Part shown: in pieces, positions 1-8,125 of the stretch
Position numbering within the stretch: position 1 is the first letter of the stretch
How the letters are laid out: each line of letters begins with the position of its first letter
From: a virus
DNA length: 38,981 nt
Virus record (IMG/VR): IMGVR_UViG_3300044858_003252
Span: 1-38,981 of that record
Strand: one strand, 5' to 3'
The notes under the pieces: generated by a model
The model's input: only the letters and a program-made list of their open reading frames with translations
What the model was told of the DNA's origin: nothing
Database searches by the model: none
Program-made: the position numbers and the translations under genes

Positions 1-121
1 ACTCTTTCCCGTCGTGCCCCTAATTCTGAGAATCTGGGGTATTTAGAATCGTGCGGCACATTCACTAGGCGTTGTGGGTCCGAATACTTGACCACAACCC
101 ATAGCGTGCCAACGATTTACC
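1..121. other. Non-coding left end
   Basis: I see no gene in this stretch. It lies between the window end and the small terminase gene. With the HNH gene at the other end, this junction is where a cos or pac site would be expected in an HK97-like phage, but I cannot identify a cohesive-end sequence. A TTGACC element at 88-93 is described separately. Confidence 0.5.
88..116 (+). promoter_or_regulatory. Possible promoter before terminase (degenerate form of the TTGAC/AAGGAT element)
   Basis: TTGACC (88-93) is followed after 17 bp by AACGAT (111-116), which ends 5 bp before the ATG at 122. It resembles the five better-conserved elements at 2891, 5135, 9499, 12320 and 17384, but has one extra base before the downstream box. 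There is no Shine-Dalgarno sequence ahead of this ATG, so a leaderless transcript would fit. This is inference. Confidence 0.3.
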
Positions 122-616
122 ATGCCAAACATACGCGGAGCGATCCCCGTGCCTGCGGCGGTGGCGCAGGCGAGCGGGCGACGGGCACACCGAGCGCATG
201 GCGAACAACGCAAAGACCTGATCGGCGGGGTTGCTATCGAGTGCCCAGCGTGGCTAAGTGCTGACGCTGCAACCGTTTGGCAGGAGATTGCACCCGCCAG
301 CCCGAGTTGGGGTGTAGACCGTTCGCTCTTTGCGGAGCGGTTGGCCCGGTACTGCGAGAAGGTCGCCCGTTGGCGGCAACTGTCCGCGTACATCGCGACC
401 TTGAAGCGTGACGACGAGGGCTGCCCTGGCGGGTATCAGTACGACGCGGAGGGTGTCGAGAAGTTGCGCCCGCAGGTGAAGGAGTGGCTTGCACTGGCCG
501 CATCCTGTGCGGATGACGAACTTGCGTTGTATCGCGTCGGCGTAATTACGACCGTGCCCAAGGATCGGGCCGGACAGGACGAGGGCGAATCGTTCCCGAT
601 TGGCAAGTATGCCTGA
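122..616 (+). CDS. terS: Terminase small subunit, P27 family
   Basis: Small subunit of the DNA packaging motor, expected to recognise the packaging site and load the large subunit. The 164-residue protein has the P27-family layout: a basic N-terminus, then a P-x-W-L-S-x-D-A-x-x-x-W segment near residues 42-53 and a helix-rich stretch (L-x-R-Y-C-E-x-x-A-R-W) near residues 67-80. It is the first gene of the packaging-head cluster and lies three genes before the large terminase. The ATG at 122 has no clear ribosome binding site but follows a possible promoter closely. Family assignment is by motif recognition only. Confidence 0.8.
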   Translation: MPNIRGAIPVPAAVAQASGRRAHRAHGEQRKDLIGGVAIECPAWLSADAATVWQEIAPASPSWGVDRSLFAERLARYCEKVARWRQLSAYIATLKRDDEGCPGGYQYDAEGVEKLRPQVKEWLALAASCADDELALYRVGVITTVPKDRAGQDEGESFPIGKYA

Positions 617-626
617 AGGGGGTTGC

Positions 627-1037
627 ATGGATCGCGAGGCGAGCAGGGATGCGGCGCGTGCGGCGATGCTGTACGAGGCGAAGTTAGACGCCAAGTTACG
701 CCAACGGCGCGGGCTGCGTGAAGTCTGGATGCTGATGCGTCGGACGCAGGCGGTTCAAGAGACGCAGCGGGAGCGTGCTGGCAAGGAACGCTTTGGGCGT
801 GCGGATCGGCCAGCGGTGCGTGAGTTGATGGGCGAACTGCAACGGCTTGCCCGGCTGGACGTGCCGACTGATTCGGAAGAGTGGCACCGCGAGGTGGGGC
901 GGGTTGTGTGTGATGTTCTGGCACCTCGCATCGGGCGAGAGAACTTGCTTGATGCTTATGTCGATGGGCCGAGCGGGTTGGTAGATCAAGTGCGGGCAGC
1001 GGTTGGAGACGCGAGGGTGGAAAGGGGTTCGGCATGA
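627..1037 (+). CDS. Hypothetical protein between terminase subunits
   Basis: A 136-residue soluble, highly charged protein rich in Arg and Glu, with no motif I recognise. I chose the ATG at 627 because GAAGGGGG lies just upstream; in-frame TTG 600 and ATG 609 would extend it by 6-9 residues over the end of the small terminase. Its stop overlaps the next gene's start (ATGA at 1034). Its place between small and large terminase suggests a packaging accessory, but nothing in the sequence proves it. Confidence 0.7.
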   Translation: MDREASRDAARAAMLYEAKLDAKLRQRRGLREVWMLMRRTQAVQETQRERAGKERFGRADRPAVRELMGELQRLARLDVPTDSEEWHREVGRVVCDVLAPRIGRENLLDAYVDGPSGLVDQVRAAVGDARVERGSA

Positions 1038-1252
1038 GCGATATGAAGCGTGACGAATGGACAGCGTTTGAGGTCATGGACCGCACGCGGCTTATCTGCG
1101 ACCTGATCGCCAGCGACCTGCAGACGCATGTGGACGTGCGGAATGACGCCGAACTCTCGCGGCTTGTTGAAGAGTCGCTGTCCACCATGTATCGCGCGTG
1201 CAACAGGGCGGCGGCGTTGCATCTCGCCAGGAAGGGCGACAATGCCCCTTGA
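1034..1252 (+). CDS. Small hypothetical protein
   Basis: A 72-residue predicted helical protein with a charged N-terminal half. It starts at an ATGA overlap with the gene before it and ends 11 bp inside the large terminase gene, so it is probably translationally coupled to both. The spacing AAGGGG-N11-ATG is acceptable for a ribosome binding site. I do not recognise the family. Confidence 0.65.
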   Translation: MSDMKRDEWTAFEVMDRTRLICDLIASDLQTHVDVRNDAELSRLVEESLSTMYRACNRAAALHLARKGDNAP

Positions 1253-2894
1253 CCGCCCCTGGATGCTCGCGATGAAGTGGGCTGGGCCGGAGGGCGAACC
1301 GGGGTTGCAAGGGACGCCGGTCATGCTCGCGCAGGACCGCGAGGTCGAGGCCCGTGGTTACTTCTTCGACAAGGAATCCGCCGACAAGGTGACGGCGTTC
1401 TTCGAAGACTGCCTCGTGATTCCCAACCTCGCCGGGCAGCCGTTCCAGCCTCGCGACGACCAGCGGGCCATCCTTCGCCGGGCGTTCGGCTGGAAGCGTA
1501 AGGACGGCACGCGGCGGTATCACTCCGTCCACCTGTGGCTACCCAAGACCAGCGGCAAGACGCCGCTAGGCGCGGGTGTTGGTGTCTACGGGATGCTGCG
1601 GGCAAACGCTGAAATCTACGTGCTGGCCAACGATGCCGAGCAAGCGAAGATCATGATTCGCGATGCGAAGCAGATGGTGGACGGAAGCCCGATGCTGTCG
1701 GACTTCCAGACCCACGCGGACGGGATCAGTTACCCCCGGATGCGTTCGTTCTTCAAGGCCGGCAGCAGCAGCGGGAAGGGCAAGCACGGGTTTCGTCCGT
1801 TCTTCCTGATCGTGGACGAGGTACACGAGTTCCGTACCGATGACATGTTCCAGAAGGCCCGGTTGAATCTGTCCAAGATTCCCGAGAGCATGGAATGGGT
1901 CTTGTCCACGGCGGGCGACAACACCACCCGTTTCGGCTACAAGATATTCGAGGCCGACTTGCGAATCTGGAACGGCATCGTCAAAGACCCGCACGCGCTG
2001 GTGATGGTGTTTGGGGCCAAGCCGGAAGATGATTGGAAGTCTGAGGAAACGTGGTATCGGGCGAATCCGGGCCTTGGAACTTCCATCAACATCGAGCGGT
2101 TCTACGACTACATGCGGGACATCGAAACCGGCGCGATGACCGTGAGCCGGTTTCGTTCGTACTACCTGAACCAGTGGACGAACGAGGCGGATATGGCGGT
2201 TTCTGCGGAGGATTGGCTTGCCTGCAAGGGCGAGGTTCCCCCACTATCCGCATGGGCCGACAAGAAACACGCGGTCTGCGGCGGGATGGACCTGGCCCGT
2301 TGGATCGACGCAACGGCCTTCGTGACCGTGGTGCGAGATGAACATGGGATGCACTACGTGTACCCGCACATCTACATCCCGAAAGACAACATCGAAGCCC
2401 GCGAAAAGGCGAACCGGGTGCCCTACCGCGACTGGATCGAGAATCGGTACATGACCGCTACGCCGGGCGACCAGATTGATTACGACTACATCCGGGCCGA
2501 CATCAAGGCGGCATCGGGGATGCTGTGGCACCATGAAATCGGCTACGACCCCTACGGCGCGGCTGACATTGCCCCCCGGCTGGCCAACGAGGATGGCTTG
2601 CCCGTGGTGGAACTGAGGCAGAACTACGCAACCTACACGAATGCCTGCCGGAAGCTGCAAGAGCTGGTCAAATCGAAGAAGATCGTGCATGATGGCAACC
2701 CCTGCCTTGCATGGATGGTCACGAACATGACATGGCACAGGCAGCGGAGCGGCGGGGGCATGATGCCACGGAAGGGCGCGGACGGGGCTTTGATCGACGC
2801 CGGGGCCGCGATGCTTATGGCGTTGAGTCGGCTTTTGCTGACAGAGGACTCCGCGCAGTACGACGCGCGTGACCTCGTGCGGGTGCTGGGTTGA
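1242..2894 (+). CDS. terL: Terminase large subunit, HK97-like
   Basis: ATP-driven DNA translocase with a nuclease domain that cuts concatemers during packaging into proheads. The 550-residue protein has a Walker A variant PKTSGKT at about 101-107, a Walker B stretch ending in VDEVHEF at about 191-197, and an RNase H-like nuclease domain with acidic residues at about D350 (GMDLA), D436 (DPYGA) and D519 (ALIDAG). This fits the Terminase_1 family in length and order. I chose the ATG at 1242, preceded by AGGAAGGG at 1229-1236; the same frame is open upstream to about 1128, but that part overlaps the previous gene in another frame and looks spurious. Confidence 0.93.
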   Translation: MPLDRPWMLAMKWAGPEGEPGLQGTPVMLAQDREVEARGYFFDKESADKVTAFFEDCLVIPNLAGQPFQPRDDQRAILRRAFGWKRKDGTRRYHSVHLWLPKTSGKTPLGAGVGVYGMLRANAEIYVLANDAEQAKIMIRDAKQMVDGSPMLSDFQTHADGISYPRMRSFFKAGSSSGKGKHGFRPFFLIVDEVHEFRTDDMFQKARLNLSKIPESMEWVLSTAGDNTTRFGYKIFEADLRIWNGIVKDPHALVMVFGAKPEDDWKSEETWYRANPGLGTSINIERFYDYMRDIETGAMTVSRFRSYYLNQWTNEADMAVSAEDWLACKGEVPPLSAWADKKHAVCGGMDLARWIDATAFVTVVRDEHGMHYVYPHIYIPKDNIEAREKANRVPYRDWIENRYMTATPGDQIDYDYIRADIKAASGMLWHHEIGYDPYGAADIAPRLANEDGLPVVELRQNYATYTNACRKLQELVKSKKIVHDGNPCLAWMVTNMTWHRQRSGGGMMPRKGADGALIDAGAAMLMALSRLLLTEDSAQYDARDLVRVLG

Positions 2895-2918
2895 CAACTG
2901 CTGAAAACCGGCAAGGAT
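2891..2918 (+). promoter_or_regulatory. TTGAC-N17-AAGGAT element before portal gene
   Basis: TTGACA starts at 2891 and overlaps the terminase stop; GCAAGGAT starts exactly 20 bp later. AAGGAT ends 6 bp before the portal ATG at 2925. It could be a -35/-10 pair with a 16-bp spacer giving a leaderless mRNA, or the AAGGA could serve as a Shine-Dalgarno sequence. The same 20-bp offset recurs at four other sites, which argues for a double-stranded DNA signal. Confidence 0.5.
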
Positions 2919-2924
2919 GCGGCA

Positions 2925-4535
2925 ATGGCCCTGAAATCGTTGCTGGCCGGTTTGATTCTGCGCGCCGCGAAGTACGGCGGGGTAGCCCTTGGAAGCGAGG
3001 GCGCGGTATCCATTTGGGGCGGTGGTGAGCCGAGCAGTGCGGGGTACACCATCACCGAAGAAACCGCCCTGCGCATCCGCGTTGTGATGACGTGCGTGCG
3101 GCTGATTTCGCAGGACATTGCCAAGTGTCCCATTGATATCGTGGACGTTCGCGGCGGGAACATCATCGACCGCAATGACCATCCGCTTTGGTATCTGCTG
3201 AACGTCGAGCCGAACCCGGAAATGTCGGCTGTGTCGATGAAAGAAGCGTTGGTTGCGAACCAGCAATTGACGGGGCTGGGGCTGGCGCGAATTGTGCGGT
3301 CTACGACGACGGGCAGGCCCGTGCAGTTGTGGCCGGTTCACTGGCGGCACATCATCAAGGAACGCCGGAACGGTGCGTTCGGGCCGATCCAGTACCGAAT
3401 CACAAACGACAACGGCGAGACGTACACACTGGCACAGAACGAGGTGTTCGAGTTGCCGGGCCTGTCGCTGGATGGCGTCAACATGCTGTCGCCTGTCCGC
3501 TACTTGGCTGAATCGCTGGGCCTCGCGGCGGCTGTGACCGAATCCGCCGGATCGGGCATCGGGTCGATGATAAACCCGTCCGGCATCCTCAAGTGGACGA
3601 TCAAGCCCGACCCCAAGACCCAAAACGAGGTCGAGCAGACTATCGAGCGCGAGTACGTCGGCGCGAAGAAGCGGCGGATTTTGTCGCTGAAACCCGGAAT
3701 GGAGTTGGAAGCGTTCAAGGGCATGAGCCACGAGGACGCGCAACTTATCGAGTTGTATAAGTTCTCCGAATCCTCGCTCGCCAATGCGTTTGGCGTCCCT
3801 CCGCACATGGTTGGGATCATGGATGGGGCGAAGTTCAACAACATCGAGCAGCAGCGGATCGAGTATTACCAAGGGGCGTTGGCTCCCGTCCAGAGCAAGT
3901 TCGAGGTTGAATGCTCGCGCAAGTTGTTCAGCCAGAAAGAGCAGACGCTACGGGCACAGGTCAACGAACACGAGTTGCTGCGAGGCGACTGGAAGAGCCA
4001 GATGGAAGCCGTTGCGCAGGGTCGGCAATGGGGCATCTACACGGCGAATCAGGGTTGCCGCAAGTTGGGCGAGCCGTTGCACGGTCCCGAAGGTGACGTT
4101 GTGCATGTGCCCATCAACATGCAGGCGGCTCGGGTGCTGGTGGATCAGGAATTGCCCGCGTGGGAAAAGGAAGACACGAACCAGGCCGCGCCGGTCGGCG
4201 GGGCACAGCCCGCGCGGTCGATGCTCCCCGTGCTGTCCGACGTTGCCGAACGGCTGGGCAAGGTCGAGTCGGATCGGCTGGCACGGGCGAAGACGGACGC
4301 AGATCGGGAAGCGTTCTGGCAAGGGCACGCGGAGCATGTTCGCGGGGCGTTCTTCCCTGCGGCTGAGGCGTTGGCCGGGATGACTGGCCGCAACGCCGGG
4401 AAGTTGGCGGGGGCGATGGCGAACGAATACATCAAGCACGCCAAGGACGCGAAGGCCGATGCGGACACCCGCGCGGGCGCGGTGCTGGAAGTGGCGATGC
4501 GGTTGGCTTCTGTGGATAACAAGGAGGCGGCATGA
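2925..4535 (+). CDS. Portal protein, HK97 family
   Basis: Forms the dodecameric ring at the head vertex through which DNA passes. The 536-residue protein has the HK97 portal hallmarks: TALRIRVVMTCVRLISQDIA near residues 46-65, NQQLTGLGLARIVR near 109-122 and LANAFGVPPHMVG near 285-297. The C-terminal part, about residues 420-536, is Ala-rich and charged with predicted helix, longer than the minimal portal core. Its start follows the AAGGAT element at 2913-2918, and its stop overlaps the protease start (ATGA at 4532). The terminase-portal-protease-capsid order is standard for HK97-like phages. Confidence 0.92.
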   Translation: MALKSLLAGLILRAAKYGGVALGSEGAVSIWGGGEPSSAGYTITEETALRIRVVMTCVRLISQDIAKCPIDIVDVRGGNIIDRNDHPLWYLLNVEPNPEMSAVSMKEALVANQQLTGLGLARIVRSTTTGRPVQLWPVHWRHIIKERRNGAFGPIQYRITNDNGETYTLAQNEVFELPGLSLDGVNMLSPVRYLAESLGLAAAVTESAGSGIGSMINPSGILKWTIKPDPKTQNEVEQTIEREYVGAKKRRILSLKPGMELEAFKGMSHEDAQLIELYKFSESSLANAFGVPPHMVGIMDGAKFNNIEQQRIEYYQGALAPVQSKFEVECSRKLFSQKEQTLRAQVNEHELLRGDWKSQMEAVAQGRQWGIYTANQGCRKLGEPLHGPEGDVVHVPINMQAARVLVDQELPAWEKEDTNQAAPVGGAQPARSMLPVLSDVAERLGKVESDRLARAKTDADREAFWQGHAEHVRGAFFPAAEALAGMTGRNAGKLAGAMANEYIKHAKDAKADADTRAGAVLEVAMRLASVDNKEAA

Positions 4536-5143
4536 CAACGACTGAAAAGCGGCAACTTGTCCGCGAGATTTCGCAGTTTCGCTCGTCTGAAAAGGACGGC
4601 AAGCGATACCTTGAAGGCTACGCGACTGAGTTCGAGGTCGAAACCAAACTCGGGCGCGGTGACTGGGCGTGGACTGAGGTTGTGAAGCGCGGCGCGTTCG
4701 CTACGTCGCTTGCCGAGCAGCCCAGCATCAAACTTCTTCACTCCCACGACACGGGCCGCGTCATCGCCTCCCGTCGCAACCGTGACGGCAAGGTGACGGG
4801 CACGCTGGAACTCCGCGAGGATGAGCGGGGCCTGTGGTTCCGGGCTGAGATTCCCGACACGCAGGAAGGCCGCGACCTGATTACGCAGGTTGAACGCGGC
4901 GACCTGGACGGCATGTCGTTCGGCTTCGACATCATCCGCGAGACTTGGGACGAGAACAAGCGGGCCAGCGAGATTGAAGAAGTGCGGCTGTACGAAATCA
5001 GCGTGGTCGCGTTCCCGGCTTACGACCAAGCCCAGTTCGATCTAGTCGTTCGGTCGGGTCGGGTTGAGAAGCCCAAGGACACGGGCGGCGCGGCGTATGC
5101 GGGGCTTGTGGTCGCACTCATGCAAGACCAAGACTTGACTTGA
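4532..5143 (+). CDS. Prohead maturation protease, HK97 gp4-like (U35)
   Basis: Serine protease that removes the N-terminal scaffold segment of the capsid protein during prohead maturation. The 203-residue protein has the family landmarks: an opening GYATEFE strand, a catalytic His region LLHSHDTGRV near residues 68-77, and the catalytic Ser in DLDGMSFGF (about S129), followed by YEISVVAFPAYDQA, which is typical of the family. It is coupled to the portal by an ATGA overlap and is followed by an unusually long gap before the capsid gene. Confidence 0.92.
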   Translation: MTTTEKRQLVREISQFRSSEKDGKRYLEGYATEFEVETKLGRGDWAWTEVVKRGAFATSLAEQPSIKLLHSHDTGRVIASRRNRDGKVTGTLELREDERGLWFRAEIPDTQEGRDLITQVERGDLDGMSFGFDIIRETWDENKRASEIEEVRLYEISVVAFPAYDQAQFDLVVRSGRVEKPKDTGGAAYAGLVVALMQDQDLT

Positions 5144-5162
5144 CCGCGCGACCCGCAAGGAT
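5135..5162 (+). promoter_or_regulatory. TTGAC-N17-AAGGAT element upstream of capsid leader
   Basis: TTGACT starts at 5135 at the end of the protease gene, and GCAAGGATGG starts exactly 20 bp later at 5155. A second TTGACC starts at 5140. Here the element is 215 bp from the next ATG, so AAGGA cannot act as that gene's ribosome binding site. This supports reading the conserved element as a promoter or other DNA signal. Confidence 0.5.
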
Positions 5163-5377
5163 GGCGCGACAGCCTCCAGCGGCGAAGCGGGTGAAAGCCC
5201 GCGAGCCGTATTCAAACCAGAAGCCCTTGGCGTTCTCGTGATGCGTGATGCGGAGCGGGATCGGTCAAGAGAGGCGGGCCATGCCAGCGTGATGCGGGCG
5301 GTTCGCCGGAGCGGTTTTACACCGTTCCGGGAATCGTCATTTCACGCGCGTTCCCGGAACACACCGGAGAACGAACG
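5163..5377 (+). promoter_or_regulatory. Structured leader of the capsid gene with competing hairpins
   Basis: The 215-bp gap before the capsid gene has no convincing gene. It holds a GNRA-capped hairpin (GCGGGT, GAAA, GCCCGC; 5187-5202), then a 10-bp hairpin (5306-5315 with 5321-5330, one G-T pair) and a perfect 10-bp inverted repeat (5324-5333 with 5351-5360). The last two share bases 5324-5330 and cannot form together, as in an attenuator or translational switch. The capsid ribosome binding site GGAGA (5365-5369) lies just downstream. Function is inferred from structure only. Confidence 0.5.
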
Positions 5378-6673
5378 ATGGCAACTAAGGAAGAATTGCA
5401 GACGCAGGGGCGTACTCTGATTGAGGAAGCCCGGAAGATTCAGGACGCAGCGCAGAAGCGCGGCGGGACTCTTGACGCAGCCGAACGCGAGCGGATCGAC
5501 GCTCTGTTCACGGACAAGCGCAAGATTGACGAACAGGTCAAGCAGATTGACGCCGACGCCAAGCGGATGGCCGAACTGGATGACCTGATCGACGACGATG
5601 AGGTCGAAGTCGAGCATCGCGGCGCGGCGGTCCAGACCCGCACGGCGAGCAAGCCCGGCAAGATCGAGTACCGCAACGTCCACGGCAAGACGCGCAGCAT
5701 CACCCTCCCCGATGACTACGAAGTTCGCGGCGAGGCGTATGAGAACGCCCTCGGCCAGTACCTTCGCGGCCGCAACGGCCAGATGCGCGACCTGCAAGTC
5801 GGCATCGGCTCGGCTGGTGGGTTCCTGCTCCCGCAGGCCCTTCTCGGCACCATCTGGAAGGAACTGGACGACAACAACTTCGTGCGTGCGAACGCGACCG
5901 TTTACCCGGTCGGCAACGCCGAAAGCCTGGGCGTCCCCACTCTCGAAAACGACCCCAGCGATGCGGAATGGACCGCCGAAATCGACCAAGACCCCACGGC
6001 TGACACCGCGATGACCTTCGGGCGTCGTGACCTGAAGCCTTCGATGGTCGCCAAGCGGCTGAACGTGTCGAAGCGTCTGCTCCAGCGGATGCCCGGCGTC
6101 GAGTCCTACGTCCTCTCCCGCCTCGCGTACAAGCACGCGGTTACGGAAGAGAAGGCGTTCCTCAGTGGTGACGGCGTGGGCAAGCCCTTGGGCCTGTTCA
6201 CCGCCAGCACGAACGGCATCAGCACGGGCCGCGATGTGAACACGGGTGCGAACACCGCTTTCACTTCGGACGGACTGAAGACCGGCATCCTGACCCTGAA
6301 GGCGTCGTATCGCACCCGTGCCATCGGCATCTGCCACCGCGACACGTTCACCAAGCTCGCGCTCCTCAAGGACGCTGAGAACCGCTACTACATGCAGTAC
6401 GACCTGACGCAGCCCGACGTGCCGCGCATCATGGGCATCCCGATCTACGAAAGCGAGTTCGCCCCCAGCGGTTCGACTCAGAACACCTACGGCCTCGTCG
6501 TTGGCGATATGTCCTACTACGCCATCGCTGACGCTCTCACGATGAGCGTCGAGCGTGTCACGAACGACACGACCAGCAACAACCAGAACAAGGCGTTCTT
6601 CTATCTCCGCAAGGAAACGGACGCCATGCCCATCTTCCAGACCGCGTTCGTTCGCTTCAAGTATTCGGCCTAA
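5378..6673 (+). CDS. Major capsid protein, HK97 family
   Basis: Forms the icosahedral shell. The 431-residue protein starts with about 80 residues of charged coiled coil, which matches the delta (scaffold) domain cleaved by the protease, and then a linker. The HK97 fold region starts near AEWTAEIDQDPTADTAMTFG and includes KRLNVSKRLLQR, EEKAFLSGDGVGKPLGLF (a typical HK97 signature) and GIPIYESEFAPSG. The length fits the family. It follows a 215-bp structured leader and has GGAGA 8 bp before its ATG, as suits the most abundant late protein. Confidence 0.95.
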   Translation: MATKEELQTQGRTLIEEARKIQDAAQKRGGTLDAAERERIDALFTDKRKIDEQVKQIDADAKRMAELDDLIDDDEVEVEHRGAAVQTRTASKPGKIEYRNVHGKTRSITLPDDYEVRGEAYENALGQYLRGRNGQMRDLQVGIGSAGGFLLPQALLGTIWKELDDNNFVRANATVYPVGNAESLGVPTLENDPSDAEWTAEIDQDPTADTAMTFGRRDLKPSMVAKRLNVSKRLLQRMPGVESYVLSRLAYKHAVTEEKAFLSGDGVGKPLGLFTASTNGISTGRDVNTGANTAFTSDGLKTGILTLKASYRTRAIGICHRDTFTKLALLKDAENRYYMQYDLTQPDVPRIMGIPIYESEFAPSGSTQNTYGLVVGDMSYYAIADALTMSVERVTNDTTSNNQNKAFFYLRKETDAMPIFQTAFVRFKYSA

Positions 6674-6718
6674 TAGCCGGTTGAATCGGACACACCACAA
6701 ACACAAGGAAAAAAGACC

Positions 6719-7159
6719 ATGTTTGCACTGCTTGAAGATATTGACATCACTCGGGTTGCCGACGACACCGGCTCGGCTGGCACGGAAGTCGTTTCGACGT
6801 ACGTGGATATGCAGGGCTGGGACGGCGCGGTGTTCTTCGGAACCATCGCGACGGCCAACGCTGGCAACTTCGGCTATGTCCGCCAGTCCACTTCGTCTGA
6901 CGGTTCTACCGGCGTGAGCCACCTCAGCGGTACGCGCAGCATCGCGGCGTCTGACGGGCAGGTTGCCCGTATCTGCGTCCACGAGCCTCGGGCGACGTTG
7001 GGCCGCTACCTCGCGGCTGCGTTCATCCGTGCTGGCACCAACACCGCTCTGGGCGAAATCTACTGCGTCCGCTACCGCACCAAGAAGGGTCCTGCGGCCC
7101 TCGGCATTGGCAAGATCGTGCAGGGTCCTGCTGGCACCACCAGCGGCACCGGCGCGTAA
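6719..7159 (+). CDS. Hypothetical head protein, decoration or fibre candidate
   Basis: A 146-residue, mostly beta-predicted protein with many Gly, Ala, Ser and Thr, located directly after the capsid gene, where decoration or head-fibre proteins often lie. I recognise no specific motif. AAGGA at 6706-6710 precedes the ATG. TTGAA at 6681 followed by CAAGGAA at 6704 faintly resembles the recurring TTGAC/AAGGAT element, but the spacing is 2 bp off. A strong hairpin follows the gene. Confidence 0.75.
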   Translation: MFALLEDIDITRVADDTGSAGTEVVSTYVDMQGWDGAVFFGTIATANAGNFGYVRQSTSSDGSTGVSHLSGTRSIAASDGQVARICVHEPRATLGRYLAAAFIRAGTNTALGEIYCVRYRTKKGPAALGIGKIVQGPAGTTSGTGA

Positions 7160-7180
7160 GACCTCCCTCCCCCCTCTCTC

Positions 7181-7210
7181 CCGGCCCACGCGCGAAAGCG
7201 TCTGGGCCGG
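7181..7210 (+). terminator. GNRA-capped hairpin between head genes
   Basis: A 13-position stem with one C-C mismatch closes on a GAAA tetraloop (7194-7197) and is followed by TTT. It sits between the putative decoration gene and the connector gene and may be a weak terminator or an mRNA-stabilising element. It is one of a family of similar intergenic hairpins in this genome. Confidence 0.55.
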
Positions 7211-7214
7211 TTTC

Positions 7215-7844
7215 ATGGTGTTAGTTGAAACAAACCCCAACGACTACCCAGCGGTCACGCTTGCGGAAGCAAAGCGACATCTCAACGTGGACATCGAGGA
7301 CTTTGACCTCGTGATACAGGCGATGATCGTTGCCGCGACTAAGTACGCGGAGTCGTGCGCTGGCGTCAAGTTCGTGCGTCGAAACCTGCGGCTGCAACTG
7401 GACCACCTCCCGACAGACACGGTTTTGGAGTTGCCGGGCGGTCCCCTTGTGGACATCGACGGCGTTTCAATTGCATACATCGACGCCGACGGCAACTCGC
7501 AGGACTTCGACGCGGGTGATTATCAGGTTGACTACGCCAGCGTTCCGGGCCGCGTTGCGTTGAGGCCGAACAAGGCATGGCCGACCGTCGGCGATGGCTA
7601 CTTGGGCTGCTTCAAGGTGACATATGACGCGGGCCTCGCGTCCGACGTTACGGCGGTGCCGTCGCTTGCGAAGATGGCCGTGCTGCTGATCGTCGGCCAC
7701 TGGTACAAGAACCGCGAGCAGTTCACGGCGGGCATCGTCGGCGGTGACGTTGAGGGGTCCGTTCGCGCGATCACTACGCACCTTTGGCCGGGCACAGTCT
7801 ACTTCCGTGGGATGCGGAAAACGGTACAGGAGATTCACCGATGA
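7215..7844 (+). CDS. Head-tail connector protein (gp6-like)
   Basis: Expected to form the ring below the portal that links head and tail. The 209-residue protein begins with the familiar pattern of the family, VTLAEAKRHLNVDIEDFDLVI, followed by an alpha-helical AATKYAESCAG segment and a C-terminal KMAVLLIVGHWYKNRE helix. I chose the ATG at 7215 because it starts the conserved domain; upstream in-frame codons overlap the hairpin and the previous gene. There is no good ribosome binding site in front of it. It is followed by an ATGA overlap. Confidence 0.85.
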   Translation: MVLVETNPNDYPAVTLAEAKRHLNVDIEDFDLVIQAMIVAATKYAESCAGVKFVRRNLRLQLDHLPTDTVLELPGGPLVDIDGVSIAYIDADGNSQDFDAGDYQVDYASVPGRVALRPNKAWPTVGDGYLGCFKVTYDAGLASDVTAVPSLAKMAVLLIVGHWYKNREQFTAGIVGGDVEGSVRAITTHLWPGTVYFRGMRKTVQEIHR

Positions 7845-8125
7845 GCAACAAGTTTGAGGGACACAGTTCGGATATCAACGCGCCGGGCCATCAAGTGAGG
7901 CTGATTACGGCTGGAGCGGATTGGAGCGCGACGGGCGACGACCTCCCGCGCGGTTTCTTCGTCATCGCATCCGGTAACGTGGCTTGCACGCTTGACAGTC
8001 GCTTGGGCGGCGCGGCTACGAGCGTGACCCTGCCCGTTACTTCCAACCCGCAAGCCCCGGCCCCGCTTCGCTTGCGGTCGATTGTCGGCGCGTCTACCAC
8101 GGTGAACGTCTACCTCGTCTGGTGA
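7841..8125 (+). CDS. Hypothetical small head-neck protein
   Basis: A 94-residue, beta-rich protein between two head-tail joining genes, coupled by ATGA overlaps at both ends; the ribosome binding site is ACAGGAG. Sequences of this kind (GADWSATG, PRGFFVIASGN, LRLRSIVGASTTVN) suggest a small structural beta-sandwich, but I cannot name a family. Confidence 0.7.
   Translation: MSNKFEGHSSDINAPGHQVRLITAGADWSATGDDLPRGFFVIASGNVACTLDSRLGGAATSVTLPVTSNPQAPAPLRLRSIVGASTTVNVYLVW

Noticed and set aside
2244-3872. 542-residue frame on the minus strand
   Set aside because: It is antisense to terminase and portal genes, which have clear family motifs on the + strand.
5238-5420. 60-residue frame in the capsid leader
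   Set aside because: It overlaps the capsid start and the hairpin region, has no ribosome binding site and has arginine-rich shadow composition.
6681-6710. Sixth strong copy of the TTGAC/AAGGAT element
   Set aside because: The TTGAA and CAAGGAA boxes are 2 bp off the fixed spacing and AAGGA is well placed as a ribosome binding site.
5342-7240. 632-residue frame on the minus strand
   Set aside because: It is antisense to the capsid gene and its neighbour; a codon-bias shadow in GC-rich DNA with no recognisable domain.
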